NCBI GenBank assembly: GCA_034509925.1
Contig: CM067528.1
Location: 953,501-1,017,500, forward strand
Direction: 5' to 3'
DNA from: Hirudinaria manillensis
Taxonomy: Eukaryota > Annelida > Clitellata > Hirudinida > Hirudinidae
Length of the DNA stretch: 64,000 nt
Shown here: in pieces, positions 63,575 to 64,000 of the stretch
Layout: the number at the start of each line of letters is the position of its first letter
Numbering within the stretch: the stretch's first letter is position 1
Position numbers and translations under genes: made by a program
Notes under the pieces: model-generated
What the model was told of the DNA's origin: nothing
What the model saw: the letters and a program-made list of their open reading frames with translations, nothing else
The model's database searches: none

Positions 63575-64000
63575 GTAGGTCCATGCGGGGTCGAATCCCT
63601 CGAGACGGATCCCGGGAATTTTTCGATTTCTCCGATTTTATTGCTTTCCGATTTCCTTATCGCTTTGCACTCAACGCTTTCACGATTTTCAATTCCTTCG
63701 AGGCGTTCGTTGCTGAGGCAAATCATGAGTAGTTCATGTGATGTCATTAATGTTTTATGTGCTACCAGTGCTTATGCTTGTTGGTCTTCCCTGAGTCTTG
63801 ATGAGTTGGTCTAATTGGTAATTTGGGTAGGGGGGAATGAGCTGGGATCTGGTTCGGAATCTGAAACGAATTAAAGTCGGACGGCAGATTTAGACGGATT
63901 TCAGCACTGAGCATTGCCAGTCTTTGTGCATTTATCTTGCAGCTGATGATGTGATGTGCATCGATGTTGCCAACACAAAATAATGTTTTTATTTTTTCAT

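Noticed and set aside
63292-63814. Long overlapping open frames at the window end
   Set aside because: They overlap the UBR duplicate exon in other frames and run into intronic sequence; only 63473-63574 has matching splice sites and family similarity.

Overview
This is metazoan nuclear DNA. It is AT-rich and full of (ATT)n and other microsatellites. The genes have many short GT-AG introns, and the proteins are animal-type: a sex-peptide/myoinhibitory-peptide receptor, FIGNL1, proteasome beta-2, an M13 family member and a UBR1/UBR2 E3. A TTAGGG-type interstitial tract fits a non-nematode, non-arthropod animal; a lophotrochozoan such as an annelid is my guess, not a demonstrated assignment. 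All gene models were assembled by hand from splice signals, reading phase and recalled family features. Each complete model sums to a whole number of codons.

Layout: (1) 1.27-3.19 kb, two-exon peptide GPCR (+). (2) 3.2-7.6 kb, mostly non-coding, with a long (ATT)n tract and one possible orphan exon. (3) 7.6-13.2 kb, kinase A (-), ten exons, the most PKA-C-like gene. (4) 13.2-24.3 kb, gene-poor, with one unrecognised set of candidate exons at about 21.0-22.0 kb (-). (5) 24.3-25.7 kb, kinase B (+), intron-poor. (6) 26.4-27.9 kb, PSMB7-type proteasome subunit (-). (7) 28.2-36.1 kb, secreted M13-like protein without the HExxH motif (+). (8) 36.5-53.9 kb, five head-to-tail kinases C, D, E, F and G (+). 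(9) 54.3-57.8 kb, FIGNL1 (-). (10) 58.2 kb to the window end, the 5' part of a UBR1/UBR2-type N-recognin (+), transcribed divergently from FIGNL1 across about 470 bp.

The main discovery candidate is the array of seven paralogous PKA-catalytic-subunit-like AGC kinases (A-G). Exon lengths of 62, 132, 99, 83 and 127 nt recur between copies, so they descend from one intron-rich ancestor. All keep the catalytic Lys, the HRD/YRD Asp and the metal-binding Asp. They differ in the glycine loop, the DFG centre (DMG in E, DLG in F), the activation-loop Thr (Glu in D), the acidic residues that read P-2/P-3 Arg (complete only in A), and the N- and C-terminal tails. None keeps the Trp196-type residue used for regulatory-subunit docking, nor a myristoylatable Gly2 at the start chosen here. 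I infer a lineage-specific radiation of PKA-like kinases with new substrates and probably new control.

Other points of note are a catalytically dead M13 homologue, a tandem duplicated exon in the UBR gene (two alternative versions of one segment, same phase), a zinc-finger relic in an M13 intron, and an exact 26-bp duplication of the kinase C first-exon/donor sequence.
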